DNA of 64,000 bases from Blautia sp. (GCA_029257805.1 JARIAR010000036.1:1-64000); one strand, 5' to 3'. Numbered from the stretch's first letter, positions 51,093-59,955 are shown. A program made the numbers and translations. The notes: generated by a model from the sequence alone, not told the origin.

Positions 51093-52839
51093 GTTGATGA
51101 AAAAGCTTTATGAGATCGCGGGGGATGAATCAAAAAAAATTAGCAAGATGCTGATATTTGAGATTCTGAAAAGTATCTTTGAAGGCTTTATGTTAGGATC
51201 GGTCATGCTCCTATTGTATCGAGTATTTCAGAATTTATTTGAACATCGGCTGATTACCTGGGCAGATATCATGCTTGTATTTGGAGTCGCACTTTTTAGC
51301 GTCATTGGGAAAATATTCTGTGCATATAAGGCAGACTGCAACAAATATATTGCAGCCTACCGGATTGGGGCAGAAAATCGACTGACCATCGGAGACAAAC
51401 TGAAGCATGTCCATATGGGCTATTTTAACACCAATCGCCTGGGAGACATTTCCGGAGGCTTGACAACTGTGATTGGAGATTTGGAAACTGTAGGTATTAC
51501 CATAATAGAGACTCTTTTTGTAGGTGTAATTCAGACAGCGATTATGGCACTGTTTATGCTACCCTTTGATTTTCTGTCTGGTCTCATTATCCTTGTAACG
51601 CTTGTGCTTGGAATATTTTCCAATATTTTCTTCCAGAAAAAAGAAGATCAGCTTACGAAAAGGCTTCAAAAGCTAAAGTTGAACCTTAACGCAAAAACAC
51701 TGGAATATGTAAAAGGAATCAGTGTCATTAAAGCCTTTGGAAAAGGAGAGAAAATGCGCTGTGAATTGGATGAGAGCATTTCTGAAAACAGAGAAGGATT
51801 TTTAAAAGTCGAAAAAACTGTCGCACCTGCACTACTCCTTTCCCTTGGTATTTTTAAGGTGGGGACCTGCCTGATCATCTTATCTACTATCTTTCGATTC
51901 TGCTCCGGGCAACTTCTTCCATACAAAGCGGTCATGTTGATTGTAGCAAGCTTCATTGTCTTTGCTGGCTTTGAAATGGCAGAGAGTATGCAAAATGTTC
52001 GAGGAATTGCTGTACAAAATCTGGAGGAAATCTCGAAATTGAGAGATCTTCCGGTCATTGCAGAAGGAACGAAGAATACCATGAAGCAGGCTGAAATCAA
52101 GGTGGAACATCTGGATTTTTCCTATGAAGAAAAGCCATTGTTTAAGAACATCAATCTTTGTATTCCGGAGGGTAAAACAACAGCTATCATCGGAAGTTCA
52201 GGCAGTGGTAAGACAACCCTATGCAATCTGATTGCCCGATTTTGGGACGCAGATAATGGACAGGTACAGATTGATGGTACTGATGTAAAAGATTATCAGT
52301 ATGATGCTCTACTCTCCAATTTCAGCTTCGTATTTCAGAATGTATATTTGTTTGAGGATACAGTCAAAAATAACATCAAATTCGGAAATCCCAGCGCCAC
52401 CGATGAGGAGGTAATAAATGCAGCTAAAAATGCCAGATGCCATGATTTTATCATGGCACTTCCACAAGGCTATGATACTATGCTGCAAGAGGGAGGCACA
52501 AATTTGTCCGGCGGTGAAAAGCAGAGAATCTCCATTGCCAGAGCCATGCTCAAACCCAACAGAATTGTCATACTTGATGAGGCTACCTCCAGCATTGACC
52601 CTGAAAATGAAGAACAGTTAAACCTCGCACTGAAGCACTTGCTATCAGGAAAAACAGTGGTGGTTATTGCCCACAAACTGGAAACAATCCGTTCTGCAGA
52701 CCAAATTGTTGTATTAAATAATGGATCGGTAGAGAGTTGTGGTGCCCATCAAGAGCTTCTACAACAGTCGGCAATTTATCAACATTTTCTATCTCAACGG
52801 GAAAAAGCAATGAACTGGAAAATTGATAATAATTCATAA
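51085..52839 (+). CDS. exporter-fold ABC protein, YbtQ-like (second of pair)
   Basis: 584 residues from ATG 51085 (GGAGGTGAG upstream, 8-base overlap with the previous gene). Membrane domain followed by an ATPase domain: Walker A GSSGSGKTT, signature NLSGGEKQR, Walker B VILDEATSSID, switch His in AHKLET. Both partners therefore keep catalytic residues, unlike the degenerate pair at 7.3-10.8 kb. Last gene of the operon; a terminator follows at 52997. Confidence 0.86.
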   Translation: MLKLMKKLYEIAGDESKKISKMLIFEILKSIFEGFMLGSVMLLLYRVFQNLFEHRLITWADIMLVFGVALFSVIGKIFCAYKADCNKYIAAYRIGAENRLTIGDKLKHVHMGYFNTNRLGDISGGLTTVIGDLETVGITIIETLFVGVIQTAIMALFMLPFDFLSGLIILVTLVLGIFSNIFFQKKEDQLTKRLQKLKLNLNAKTLEYVKGISVIKAFGKGEKMRCELDESISENREGFLKVEKTVAPALLLSLGIFKVGTCLIILSTIFRFCSGQLLPYKAVMLIVASFIVFAGFEMAESMQNVRGIAVQNLEEISKLRDLPVIAEGTKNTMKQAEIKVEHLDFSYEEKPLFKNINLCIPEGKTTAIIGSSGSGKTTLCNLIARFWDADNGQVQIDGTDVKDYQYDALLSNFSFVFQNVYLFEDTVKNNIKFGNPSATDEEVINAAKNARCHDFIMALPQGYDTMLQEGGTNLSGGEKQRISIARAMLKPNRIVILDEATSSIDPENEEQLNLALKHLLSGKTVVVIAHKLETIRSADQIVVLNNGSVESCGAHQELLQQSAIYQHFLSQREKAMNWKIDNNS

Positions 52840-53259
52840 AAACCAATCTTATCTGTTTTAAATTATCGAGAATCCTCACTTAGGCAAACGAATCATATTC
52901 GTTTTAGTTCAGCTGTACAGGTAAAACCAAAATCTCTAAACAGGGGACGCTACATATTGTCTGCCTGGATGATTCTGACAATAGAATAAAATAGAGTCGC
53001 CGATGTAAGCAAGTTACAAACTACTCACATCGGCGATTTTAGTTTCTTTTTAGTTAAATTCACAGGAAATAAGCTTTTTCCCACTTATTTACAGCAGGAG
53101 TTGATACACCTAAAATAGCAGAGGAAATTTTAAGACACAATGGAGTGATAATGAAATTTCTTGTTTATTAAATTAACTATAAGTTAATTTTGTGTTGGTC
53201 ATTTTGTTGTCAGCAAAACGGCTTGGAACAAAAGAAATGATAAGTTGGAACACTCCCGC
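52840..53259 (+). other. intergenic region after the transport operon
   Basis: No gene. It holds the terminator at 52997-53055, an AT-rich palindrome AATTAAC-TATAA-GTTAATT (53171-53189), and a short open stretch near 53097-53171 (AGVDTPKIAEEILRHNGVIM...) that looks like a gene tail without a start. The minus-strand ABC-2 permease ends at 53260. Confidence 0.5.
52997..53055 (+). terminator. terminator of the transport operon
   Basis: Perfect 10-bp stem TCGCCGATGT (52997-53006) / ACATCGGCGA (53027-53036) followed by TTTTAG and a second T-rich run. Confidence 0.85.
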
Positions 53260-53856
53260 TTATTTTGGTATATTTATACGAAAAGAGATAAAAATAGAAA
53301 TAAGATTCAATATCAGCGCTGTTAAAATTGCCGTGAATGGAAGTAAGTGCAGTGTATTTAGTGAAATTTCAGGAAGGATTTCTTTAAGTAAGGATCCTGC
53401 AACAGCAGAAAGCGTTATAAATATAATATAAATGATTCTGCCTTTTTGCACACCAAATCGAAACATAATAGGTGTATTGATTGCGAGAAACAAAAGTCCG
53501 CAAAAAATTGAAAAAAGAATCATAGAGGAATTTGTATGCACATGTTCATGCTGAACAATAGACATAATAAATTTTGCTGTCGTAAACAATATAGCAGTAC
53601 CGATGATGCTGAGATATCCAATGATATATTTGCTCAAAATAATTTCTTTTCTGGAATAAGGCATCATTACGGCAAGTTCGTTCCACTTTGATTGTTCATC
53701 ATAAGCCATTGCCGTCATAGGAAGCATTGCTCCGATCAGAATGGCGATGGATGCGATTGATATATTTCCTGTAACAGCCATGAGAGGAATGATGATTAAA
53801 ATCAGTTTCATTTGTTTTACAAGAACAAGAAAATCTTTTATTAGTAATCCTTTCAT
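53260..53856 (-). CDS. ABC-2 type permease
   Basis: 198 residues with about six hydrophobic segments; the pattern MKGLLIKDFLVLVKQMKLIL, YDEQSKWNELAVMMPYSRKEI and the late IIYIIFITLSAVAG matches ABC-2 permeases (ABC2_membrane_5 group). It begins directly after the ATPase stop (TAAATG) and forms the membrane half of a YtrA/BcrA-like transporter. Substrate unknown; such systems respond to cell-wall antibiotics in Bacillus. Confidence 0.85.
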   Translation of the reverse strand: MKGLLIKDFLVLVKQMKLILIIIPLMAVTGNISIASIAILIGAMLPMTAMAYDEQSKWNELAVMMPYSRKEIILSKYIIGYLSIIGTAILFTTAKFIMSIVQHEHVHTNSSMILFSIFCGLLFLAINTPIMFRFGVQKGRIIYIIFITLSAVAGSLLKEILPEISLNTLHLLPFTAILTALILNLISIFISFRINIPK

Positions 53857-54702
53857 TTAGAAATCCTCCTTTGCGAGAAAAAGAATAATGTCTTCCAGTG
53901 TAATTCTTTCTTGTTGAAAAGCATGGCTAATCTGGTCTTTGCTAACAAGAATATCGTATCCGTAGCTTGTTTTCCTACGGCGGATCACGGCGTCCTCCGG
54001 AATTTCCTTAATTGCATCACTAGAAAGTTTTATGATGGCATAGCGGTCAAGGAGAATATCTTTTTCTTCAGATAAGATCAGTCGTCCTTTGTGGAGAAAA
54101 GTGATGTAATCACAGATTTTTTCCAGATCGCTGATGATATGGGAAGACAGAAGAATAGAATGTGATTCATCGCGGGTAAACTCGTTAAATACATTTAGGA
54201 TTTCATCTCGTATCATAGGATCCAGACCGCTAGTTGCTTCATCCAGAATCAGTAATTTTGGTTGGTGAGACAGAGCAACTGCAATTGCAAGTTTCATTTT
54301 CATTCCACGGGAGTATTCTTTGATCTGCTTTTGTTGCGGAAGATGAAACCTTCTAAGATATTCTTCATAGACAGTTTGCTCCCATTTGGTATATGTGTTT
54401 TTCATAATCTGCCCTACATCTTTTGCATTTAAAATTTCTGGAAAACATGCATCATCCATTACGATTCCAATATCCTGTTTTAGCTGGGAAAATTCCTTTG
54501 TATGGTTAGATTTGCCAAATACGGATACAGAACCACTGTCAGGCTGAAGAGCATTCATGATCAGCTTAATCGTGGTGCTTTTCCCTGCTCCGTTTTCCCC
54601 TACAAGTCCCATGATGGTACCTGCCGGAAGAGAAAAACTGATATTATCCAGAATGAAATCTGAATAGATTTTTGTTATGTTTCTTACTTCAATTGCATTC
54701 AT
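53857..54702 (-). CDS. ABC transporter ATP-binding protein
   Basis: 281 residues. Walker A GENGAGKST, signature-type YSRGMKMKLAIA, Walker B LLILDEATSGLD and switch His in LSSHIISDLEKI; a C-terminal ~60-residue extension follows, usual for this subfamily (BcrA/YtrB-like). Ribosome site GAGGAGGA overlaps the GntR gene end. It powers the adjacent ABC-2 permease. Confidence 0.92.
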   Translation of the reverse strand: MNAIEVRNITKIYSDFILDNISFSLPAGTIMGLVGENGAGKSTTIKLIMNALQPDSGSVSVFGKSNHTKEFSQLKQDIGIVMDDACFPEILNAKDVGQIMKNTYTKWEQTVYEEYLRRFHLPQQKQIKEYSRGMKMKLAIAVALSHQPKLLILDEATSGLDPMIRDEILNVFNEFTRDESHSILLSSHIISDLEKICDYITFLHKGRLILSEEKDILLDRYAIIKLSSDAIKEIPEDAVIRRRKTSYGYDILVSKDQISHAFQQERITLEDIILFLAKEDF

Positions 54703-54703
54703 C

Positions 54704-55078
54704 TTATTCCTCCTCGGAAATGATTTTTACCATTTCAATAATATCGTTTGTATTCAGGTTACATTCAGCTGCAAGTTGACAGATTGTTTTGATATGTTCT
54801 TCTATTTCTTTTAAATTTGCTTCTCGGATAATTTCTGTATTTCTAGCTGCAACATAAGATCCTTTTCCTGCCACAGAGTAAATATATCCCTCTTTTTCAA
54901 GTTCATCATAGGCTCGTTTTGTTGTAATCACACTGATGCGTAAATCTTTTGCAAGATTGCGGATGGAGGGAAGAAGGTCTCCCTCATTTAGTTTTCCAGA
55001 GATGATAAGTGTTTTAATTTGAACATAAATCTGTTCGTAAATAGGCTGGTTGTTAGCATTGCTTATAATAATATTCAT
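54704..55078 (-). CDS. GntR-family repressor, YtrA type
   Basis: 124 residues: an N-terminal GntR winged helix (PIYEQIYVQIKTLIISGKLN, LAKDLRISVITTKRAYDEL) and only a short helical C-terminus of about 50 residues, which defines the YtrA subfamily. YtrA proteins repress adjacent ABC operons. A dyad overlapping its promoter (55093-55129) is the probable operator. First gene of the three-gene operon. Confidence 0.9.
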   Translation of the reverse strand: MNIIISNANNQPIYEQIYVQIKTLIISGKLNEGDLLPSIRNLAKDLRISVITTKRAYDELEKEGYIYSVAGKGSYVAARNTEIIREANLKEIEEHIKTICQLAAECNLNTNDIIEMVKIISEEE

Positions 55079-55092
55079 AATTTATCCCCTAG

Positions 55093-55149
55093 GTATATAC
55101 TGTTCATATAAACTATATACAGTATATACTATGCGCGAGGGGTTGTCAA
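55093..55149 (-). promoter_or_regulatory. promoter and operator of the GntR/ABC operon
   Basis: Minus strand: TTGACA (55144-55149), 17-bp spacer, TATACT (55121-55126). The inverted repeat GTATATACTG (55093-55102) / CAGTATATAC (55120-55129) covers the -10 and start site, the expected place for YtrA-type repression. Confidence 0.8.
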
Positions 55150-55240
55150 GTTTTGATAAAAAATAAAAGAAGGAAAATTTTAGTTGCTTTTTTCTACTAA
55201 ATGGTGTAATTTTATTAGAATCATAAAAGGAGGAATGAAT

Positions 55241-55615
55241 ATGGAATATGTATATGATCTTTTAGGACGAGAACATGGTGAACAGAACAGCAGTGCCTGT
55301 ACGTATCGTCAGATTGGGATGGAAGAAGCTCAGGAAATGATGGAAAAAGAAAAGAATTATATTTTACTGGATGTACGCACGGAAGAAGAATTTGTTCAGG
55401 GTCATATTCCGGGGGCTATAAATATTCCTAATGAGCGAATCAGCATGCAGAAGCTGTCGGAACTTCCGGATGAGGAGCAGCTTATTATGGTTTATTGCAG
55501 AAGTGGAGTACGTAGCAAACAGGCAGCTCAAAAGCTTGTAAAAGCAGGATATCATAACATTACGGAGTTTGGAGGAATCCTGGATTGGCCAGGGGAAACA
55601 GATGTTGCGTATTAA
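55241..55615 (+). CDS. single-domain rhodanese-like protein
   Basis: 124 residues. ATG 55241 lies 7 bases after AAAGGAGG; an ATG two codons earlier is too close to it. The rhodanese fold is evident: LLDVRTEEEFVQGHIPGAIN, then the active-site loop YCRSGVRS with the catalytic Cys. A ~30-residue N-terminal extension precedes it. It would move sulfane sulfur or act in redox handling in the cytoplasm. It stands alone with a terminator. Confidence 0.9.
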   Translation: MEYVYDLLGREHGEQNSSACTYRQIGMEEAQEMMEKEKNYILLDVRTEEEFVQGHIPGAINIPNERISMQKLSELPDEEQLIMVYCRSGVRSKQAAQKLVKAGYHNITEFGGILDWPGETDVAY

Positions 55616-55664
55616 AGTGAATATATGATCATTTATTGATTTTATAGTTTGAATATCGTCATGG

Positions 55665-55705
55665 AAAGCAATGGAGGAGTTTTCTCTGTTGCTTTTATTT
55701 TTTGC
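55665..55705 (+). terminator. rhodanese gene terminator
   Basis: AAAGCAA (55665-55671) / TTGCTTT (55689-55695) with additional inner pairs, followed by TATTTTTT. Confidence 0.75.
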
Positions 55706-55751
55706 GTTGAAATGCAATGGAAAAAGGAAAGCCGTTTATATGGAAAATAAT

Positions 55752-55799
55752 ACCGATTATAGAAAATCGGTTGATATAAAGATCAGAGATTTTTATAAT
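55752..55799 (+). promoter_or_regulatory. promoter of the LytTR/DUF3021 pair with dyad
   Basis: TTGATA (55771-55776), 17-bp spacer, TATAAT (55794-55799). A dyad ACCGATT-N6-AATCGGT (55752-55771) ends on the -35, a position suited to control by the LytTR protein itself. Confidence 0.65.
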
Positions 55800-55821
55800 A
55801 CCAGCATAAGGAGGTGGTACA

Positions 55822-56262
55822 GTGAAATATGAAGTTCAAATTGATCCATTATATCAGGAACCGAAAGTGGTTATTCTGACTGCGGAATTGACAGAGGAAA
55901 TCAACATTCTGATAAAAAAACTTTCAGAAAATGTACCTTCTGTTATAACCGGGGTAAAAGATGAAAAAATTAAGATTTTGGAACAGGAGGAACTTGTGCG
56001 TATTTATGCAAGTGCCGGAAAGGTTATGGCTGTAACAGAGCAGGGAGAGTATAGTTTGCGGCTGCGGCTTTACGAAGTGGAGGAAAGGTTAAAAAAAGAA
56101 TCCTTTGTACGGATTTCAAATTCGGAAATTGTAAATTTAAAGAAAGTTAGAAATTTTGATTTAAGTATTGCGGGAACAATATCTATTAAAATGTCTGATG
56201 GAACAGTTTCCTATGCTTCCCGGCGTTTTGTTTCTAAAATCAAAAAAATTTTAGGTATATGA
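55822..56262 (+). CDS. LytTR-domain DNA-binding regulator
   Basis: 146 residues. There is no receiver domain; the C-terminal ~95 residues are a LytTR domain (VRISNSEIVNLKKVRNFDLS, GTVSYASRRFVSKIKKIL). Stand-alone LytTR proteins are often autoregulated and paired with a membrane inhibitor. The next gene, 10 bases away, encodes a DUF3021 membrane protein, the usual partner. Ribosome site AAGGAGGTG. Confidence 0.88.
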   Translation: MKYEVQIDPLYQEPKVVILTAELTEEINILIKKLSENVPSVITGVKDEKIKILEQEELVRIYASAGKVMAVTEQGEYSLRLRLYEVEERLKKESFVRISNSEIVNLKKVRNFDLSIAGTISIKMSDGTVSYASRRFVSKIKKILGI

Positions 56263-56272
56263 GGTGATTATA

Positions 56273-56737
56273 ATGAAAAAGAAAGCATTTTTACGAGGTT
56301 TGCTTGGGTTTCCTTTAGGAATTGCAATTGGTCATGTTATTTCTGTGATTTGTTCCCTATGGTTTGGGGATGGAACATTCCAGCCCTGTACTTCTGAACT
56401 GATTGCTTTGGCAGGGAATGAAGTGAATGCGATTATCTTGCAGACATTTTTTTGCGGTATAGTAGGAACTGGATTTGCGGCCAGTTCTGTTGTATGGGAA
56501 AAAGAAACATGGAGTATTGCAAAGCAGACAGGAAGTTATTTTTTGATCAATTCACTAATCATGCTGCCTGTTGCGTATTTTTTACAGTGGATGGAACATA
56601 GTTTAAAGGGGTTTTTGATCTATTTTGGTTTATTTACATTTTATTTTGGGATAATGTGGGTAATACAATATTTTATCTGGAAGCACACTTTGAAAAAAAT
56701 GAATAAAAGGCTTTCTGATATGATCAATGACAAATAG
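56273..56737 (+). CDS. DUF3021 membrane protein
   Basis: 154 residues, four transmembrane helices; the start (ATG 56273) follows GAGGTGAT. The layout RGLLGFPLGIAIGHVISVI, then a second helix pair with SSVVWEKETWSIAKQTGSYF, fits DUF3021 proteins encoded after LytTR genes. Such membrane proteins inhibit the partner regulator (LtrA/LytTR regulatory systems). Last gene of the island. Confidence 0.85.
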   Translation: MKKKAFLRGLLGFPLGIAIGHVISVICSLWFGDGTFQPCTSELIALAGNEVNAIILQTFFCGIVGTGFAASSVVWEKETWSIAKQTGSYFLINSLIMLPVAYFLQWMEHSLKGFLIYFGLFTFYFGIMWVIQYFIWKHTLKKMNKRLSDMINDK

Positions 56738-56813
56738 TGTGGCTGATTTTGTCTTGAAGATGTTGTCTGCCAATGTCAAAAAGCATTTTTTTATCTAGAA
56801 GAGAAACAGAAAA

Positions 56814-56890
56814 GGTCGAAACAAATCGAACGAAAGTCCAGTAAAATCGCCAGTTTCGGCTTGATTTCCCCATCTGCGTTCCTCTATAAT
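56814..56890 (+). promoter_or_regulatory. spo0A promoter region with possible 0A boxes
   Basis: TTGATT (56861-56866), 18-bp spacer, TATAAT (56885-56890). Upstream, GGTCGAA (56814-56820) and AATCGAA (56824-56830) repeat with a 10-bp period, close to the Spo0A box TGTCGAA. Spo0A autoregulation is known in Bacillus. A leader of about 80 bases with a possible hairpin precedes the gene. Confidence 0.5.
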
Positions 56891-56977
56891 ATATATCTGT
56901 GATGTGCAAGAGAGCACACCTTTTGGCCTCGGTGTTTTGTGCAAATACATAGCTGTAGATGAGGAGGAGACAGCCTG

Positions 56978-57787
56978 ATGGAGAAGTTGAATGTAGCAAT
57001 TGCAGATGATAATGAAAAAATGGTAGAAGTACTTGGAAGAATGATTGAAAATGATAAGGACCTTGAACTGGTTGGAAAGGCACATAATGGGGAAGAAATC
57101 TGCAGTATTATAAAAGAAAAACATCCAGATGTGGTAATATTGGATATTATTATGCCGAAAGTGGATGGATTATCCGTCATGGAGCGGTTTTCACATGAGA
57201 CAGATGGAAAAAAAGTACCATCGTTTATTGTGGTTTCAGCAGTGGGGCAGGAGCAGATTACAGAAGATGCTTTTAATTTGGGTGCGGATTATTATATGTT
57301 AAAACCGTTTGATAATCGAATGCTTTTAAACAGGATCAAGCATATTCGTCGCCTGGGAGATAGAAGGATCCGGGAAATAGGACGGTCTGTGCAGGAAGAG
57401 AAAACTGCAGGCAGCGTTCCAAAAGGGAATCTGGAAACAGATGTGACGAATATCATACACGAGATCGGGGTACCGGCACACATTAAAGGATATCAATATT
57501 TGCGGGATGCTATCATATTATCCGTTAATGATATGGAAATGTTGAATTCTATTACAAAAATCCTATATCCTACCATTGCTAAGAAACATCAGACAACTCC
57601 AAGCAGAGTAGAGCGGGCGATTCGTCATGCAATTGAAGTAGCATGGAGCAGAGGCAAAATGGATACAATTGATGAGCTGTTTGGGTACACTGTAAGCACG
57701 GGAAAAGGAAAGCCTACAAATTCTGAATTTATTGCATTAATTGCAGATAAAATCAGACTAGAATATAAAAATCGGTCTTTTCATTAG
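56978..57787 (+). CDS. spo0A: sporulation master regulator Spo0A
   Basis: 269 residues, usual length. Receiver domain (1-125) with the acidic pocket Asp10-Asp11, phosphorylation site Asp56 in VILDIIMP and the Lys in MLKPFD; C-terminal Spo0A DNA-binding domain (about 150-269) with [12 protein letters not shown] and [20 protein letters not shown]. Phosphorylated Spo0A starts sporulation. Its usual upstream neighbour spoIVB is 15 kb away because of the inserted island. Ribosome site GAGGAGG. Confidence 0.97.
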   Translation: MEKLNVAIADDNEKMVEVLGRMIENDKDLELVGKAHNGEEICSIIKEKHPDVVILDIIMPKVDGLSVMERFSHETDGKKVPSFIVVSAVGQEQITEDAFNLGADYYMLKPFDNRMLLNRIKHIRRLGDRRIREIGRSVQEEKTAGSVPKGNLETDVTNIIHEIGVPAHIKGYQYLRDAIILSVNDMEMLNSITKILYPTIAKKHQTTPSRVERAIRHAIEVAWSRGKMDTIDELFGYTVSTGKGKPTNSEFIALIADKIRLEYKNRSFH

Positions 57788-57887
57788 AATGTTTTTCATG
57801 TATAATAAATACTAAATAAATGTATTGGAAGATCTGGAAAAAATGGTCTTTAGCGTATGAAAAGCTACCAAGGAGGGGAAATTACGC

Positions 57888-59333
57888 ATGAAAAAAATTC
57901 TATTTGCAACATCTGAAGCAGTTCCATTTATTAAAACCGGCGGACTGGCTGATGTAGCCGGTTCTTTACCAAAATATTTTGATAAAAAGTATTTTGATAT
58001 TCGTGTCATTCTTCCAAAGTATGCCTGTATGAAGCAGGAATGGAAGGATAAAATGGAGTATATTACACATTTTTACATGGATCTTGGTTATAAGAACTGT
58101 TATGTGGGAATTATGCACATGGAATACGAAGGAATCCAGTTCTATTTCATTGATAACGAATATTATTTTAGTGGACCGAAACCGTATGACAGTGCCCCAT
58201 GGGATTTGGAAAAATTTGCTTTTTTCTCAAAAGCAGTACTTTCTGTACTTCCGGTGATTGGTTTTCGACCAGATGTTATTCACTGTCATGACTGGCAAAC
58301 AGGACTTGTGCCGGTTTATCTACATGATAGTTTTCAACAAAATGAATTTTTCTGGGGAATCAAGACCGTTATGACGATCCATAATCTGAAATTCCAGGGT
58401 GTATGGGACGTGAAAACAGTAAAGGATATTACAGGCTTGTCCAGTTATTATTTTGCACCTGATAAGCTGGAAGCATATAAAGATGCAAACTTCCTGAAAG
58501 GCGGTATTGTATTTGCAGATGCAGTGACAACTGTCAGCAATACATATGCAGAAGAAATAAAAACTCCATTTTACGGAGAAGGTCTTGATGGACTTCTTTG
58601 TGCACGTTCCCATGATTTAAGAGGCATCGTAAATGGAATTGATTATAATGCTTTTGATCCGGAAACAGATCCTTATATTAAAAACCATTATAATGCAAAG
58701 ACATTCCGTAAAGAAAAAATAAAAAATAAAATAGCCCTTCAAAAAGAACTTGGGCTGGAAGAAGATCCAAAAGCGATGATGATTGGAATTGTTTCCCGTC
58801 TTACAGATCAAAAAGGTTTTGATCTCATCGCATATATCATGGATGAATTATGTCAGGATGCAATACAGATTGTTGCCCTTGGAACAGGAGAAGAAAGATA
58901 TGAAAATATGTTCCGGCATTTTGACTGGAAATATCATGGAAAGGTTTCGGCACAGATTTATTACGATGAAGCAATGTCACATCGTGTATACGCTGCATCT
59001 GATGCATTCCTGATGCCATCCCTTTTTGAACCGTGCGGATTGAGTCAGCTTATGAGCCTTCGTTATGGTACGCTTCCTATTGTGCGTGAGACAGGCGGAT
59101 TAAAAGATACAGTAGAACCATATAATGAATTTGAGGGCACCGGAACCGGATTTTCTTTCCGTAATTATAATGCTCATGAAATGCTTTATACCATTCGAAA
59201 TGCAGAACGTATTTTTTATGATAAAAAAAGAGAATGGAATAAAATGGTAGATCGTGCTATGGCAAAAGATTTTTCCTGGCATAATTCTGCACGTCAATAT
59301 GAAGAAATGTATAACTGGCTGATTGGGGAATAG
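57888..59333 (+). CDS. glgA: glycogen synthase (GT5, ADP-glucose dependent)
   Basis: 481 residues. The GT5 nucleotide-sugar motif KTGGLADVAGSLP is near the N-terminus, and GIVSRLTDQKGFDLI plus SLFEPCGLSQLMSLRYGTLPIV form the C-terminal domain with the catalytic Glu. It extends alpha-1,4-glucan from ADP-glucose. No glgB, glgC, glgD or glgP is nearby, so it is a lone gene here. Start follows AAGGAGGGG; a TATAAT lies at 57801-57806. Confidence 0.95.
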   Translation: MKKILFATSEAVPFIKTGGLADVAGSLPKYFDKKYFDIRVILPKYACMKQEWKDKMEYITHFYMDLGYKNCYVGIMHMEYEGIQFYFIDNEYYFSGPKPYDSAPWDLEKFAFFSKAVLSVLPVIGFRPDVIHCHDWQTGLVPVYLHDSFQQNEFFWGIKTVMTIHNLKFQGVWDVKTVKDITGLSSYYFAPDKLEAYKDANFLKGGIVFADAVTTVSNTYAEEIKTPFYGEGLDGLLCARSHDLRGIVNGIDYNAFDPETDPYIKNHYNAKTFRKEKIKNKIALQKELGLEEDPKAMMIGIVSRLTDQKGFDLIAYIMDELCQDAIQIVALGTGEERYENMFRHFDWKYHGKVSAQIYYDEAMSHRVYAASDAFLMPSLFEPCGLSQLMSLRYGTLPIVRETGGLKDTVEPYNEFEGTGTGFSFRNYNAHEMLYTIRNAERIFYDKKREWNKMVDRAMAKDFSWHNSARQYEEMYNWLIGE

Positions 59334-59387
59334 AAAAAAATTTTTTTGAGATACTATCTATTGAAATAAATTGCAGGAGGTAGTATC

Positions 59388-59573
59388 ATGACAGATCTTT
59401 CAGAACTGGATTTACAAAATTTACGTCATTTAATCGGCGGCTTTGACACCACACACTGTAAAATGGATGCTTATGCACAGCAGGCAATGGATCAGGAAGT
59501 AAAACAGTTTTTTCAGAAAGCAGCCCAGTCTGCTTTACAGAATAAACAGCAGCTTATGCAGTTTTTACAGTAG
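59388..59573 (+). CDS. small helical protein, CotF-associated
   Basis: 61 residues, all helical and Gln-rich (MDAYAQQAMDQEVKQFFQKA, QNKQQLMQFLQ). Strong ribosome site CAGGAGG. It lies 12 bases before a CotF-type coat protein gene and resembles half of a ferritin-like CotF hairpin, so it is probably a coat-associated protein. The family assignment is inference. Confidence 0.7.
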   Translation: MTDLSELDLQNLRHLIGGFDTTHCKMDAYAQQAMDQEVKQFFQKAAQSALQNKQQLMQFLQ

Positions 59574-59585
59574 GAGGAAGAAGAG

Positions 59586-59843
59586 ATGGCGATGAATGAA
59601 AAGACAATGGTAGTGGACACTCTTACAGGAATAAACGGAGAACTTGTGCGATATGGGGAGATGATTCCCCAGACAGGAAATCCACAATTAAAGCAGGCAT
59701 TAAAGGAACTTCGTGGTCAGTGCGAAATGTCACAGGAAGAGATATTCAGGATTGCTAGAACAAAGGGATATTATGTACCTGCAGCTAAGGCAACCCAGGA
59801 AGAAGTTGCACATGTTCGTTCTGTTGTAAGTCAGGGCTGGTAA
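59586..59843 (+). CDS. spore coat protein, CotF family
   Basis: 85 residues with the coat-F pattern: DTLTGINGELVRYGEMIPQT, MSQEEIFRIARTKGYYVPAA. CotF-type proteins are ferritin-like helical bundles of the spore coat in Bacillus and clostridia. Ribosome site AGGAGGAAG. It forms a two-gene unit with the preceding small gene, between glgA and recA. Confidence 0.85.
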   Translation: MAMNEKTMVVDTLTGINGELVRYGEMIPQTGNPQLKQALKELRGQCEMSQEEIFRIARTKGYYVPAAKATQEEVAHVRSVVSQGW

Positions 59844-59920
59844 GGAAAAGAGAAAAAATACCGGCAGATTGCGATGTCCTTTTCCGGTAAACAAGATAAA
59901 TATCAAAATGAGAGATGCTG

Positions 59921-59955
59921 AACGACCGTACGAAATAAAGTGCGGTCGTTTTTCG
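59921..59955 (+). terminator. terminator of the CotF-type pair
   Basis: AACGACCGTAC (59921-59931) / GTGCGGTCGTT (59940-59950), one G-T pair, followed by TTTTCGTT. Confidence 0.8.

Noticed and set aside
53097-53171. Short protein-like stretch as a RadC or helix-hairpin-helix gene fragment
   Set aside because: The similarity is too short to assign; no start, no motif.
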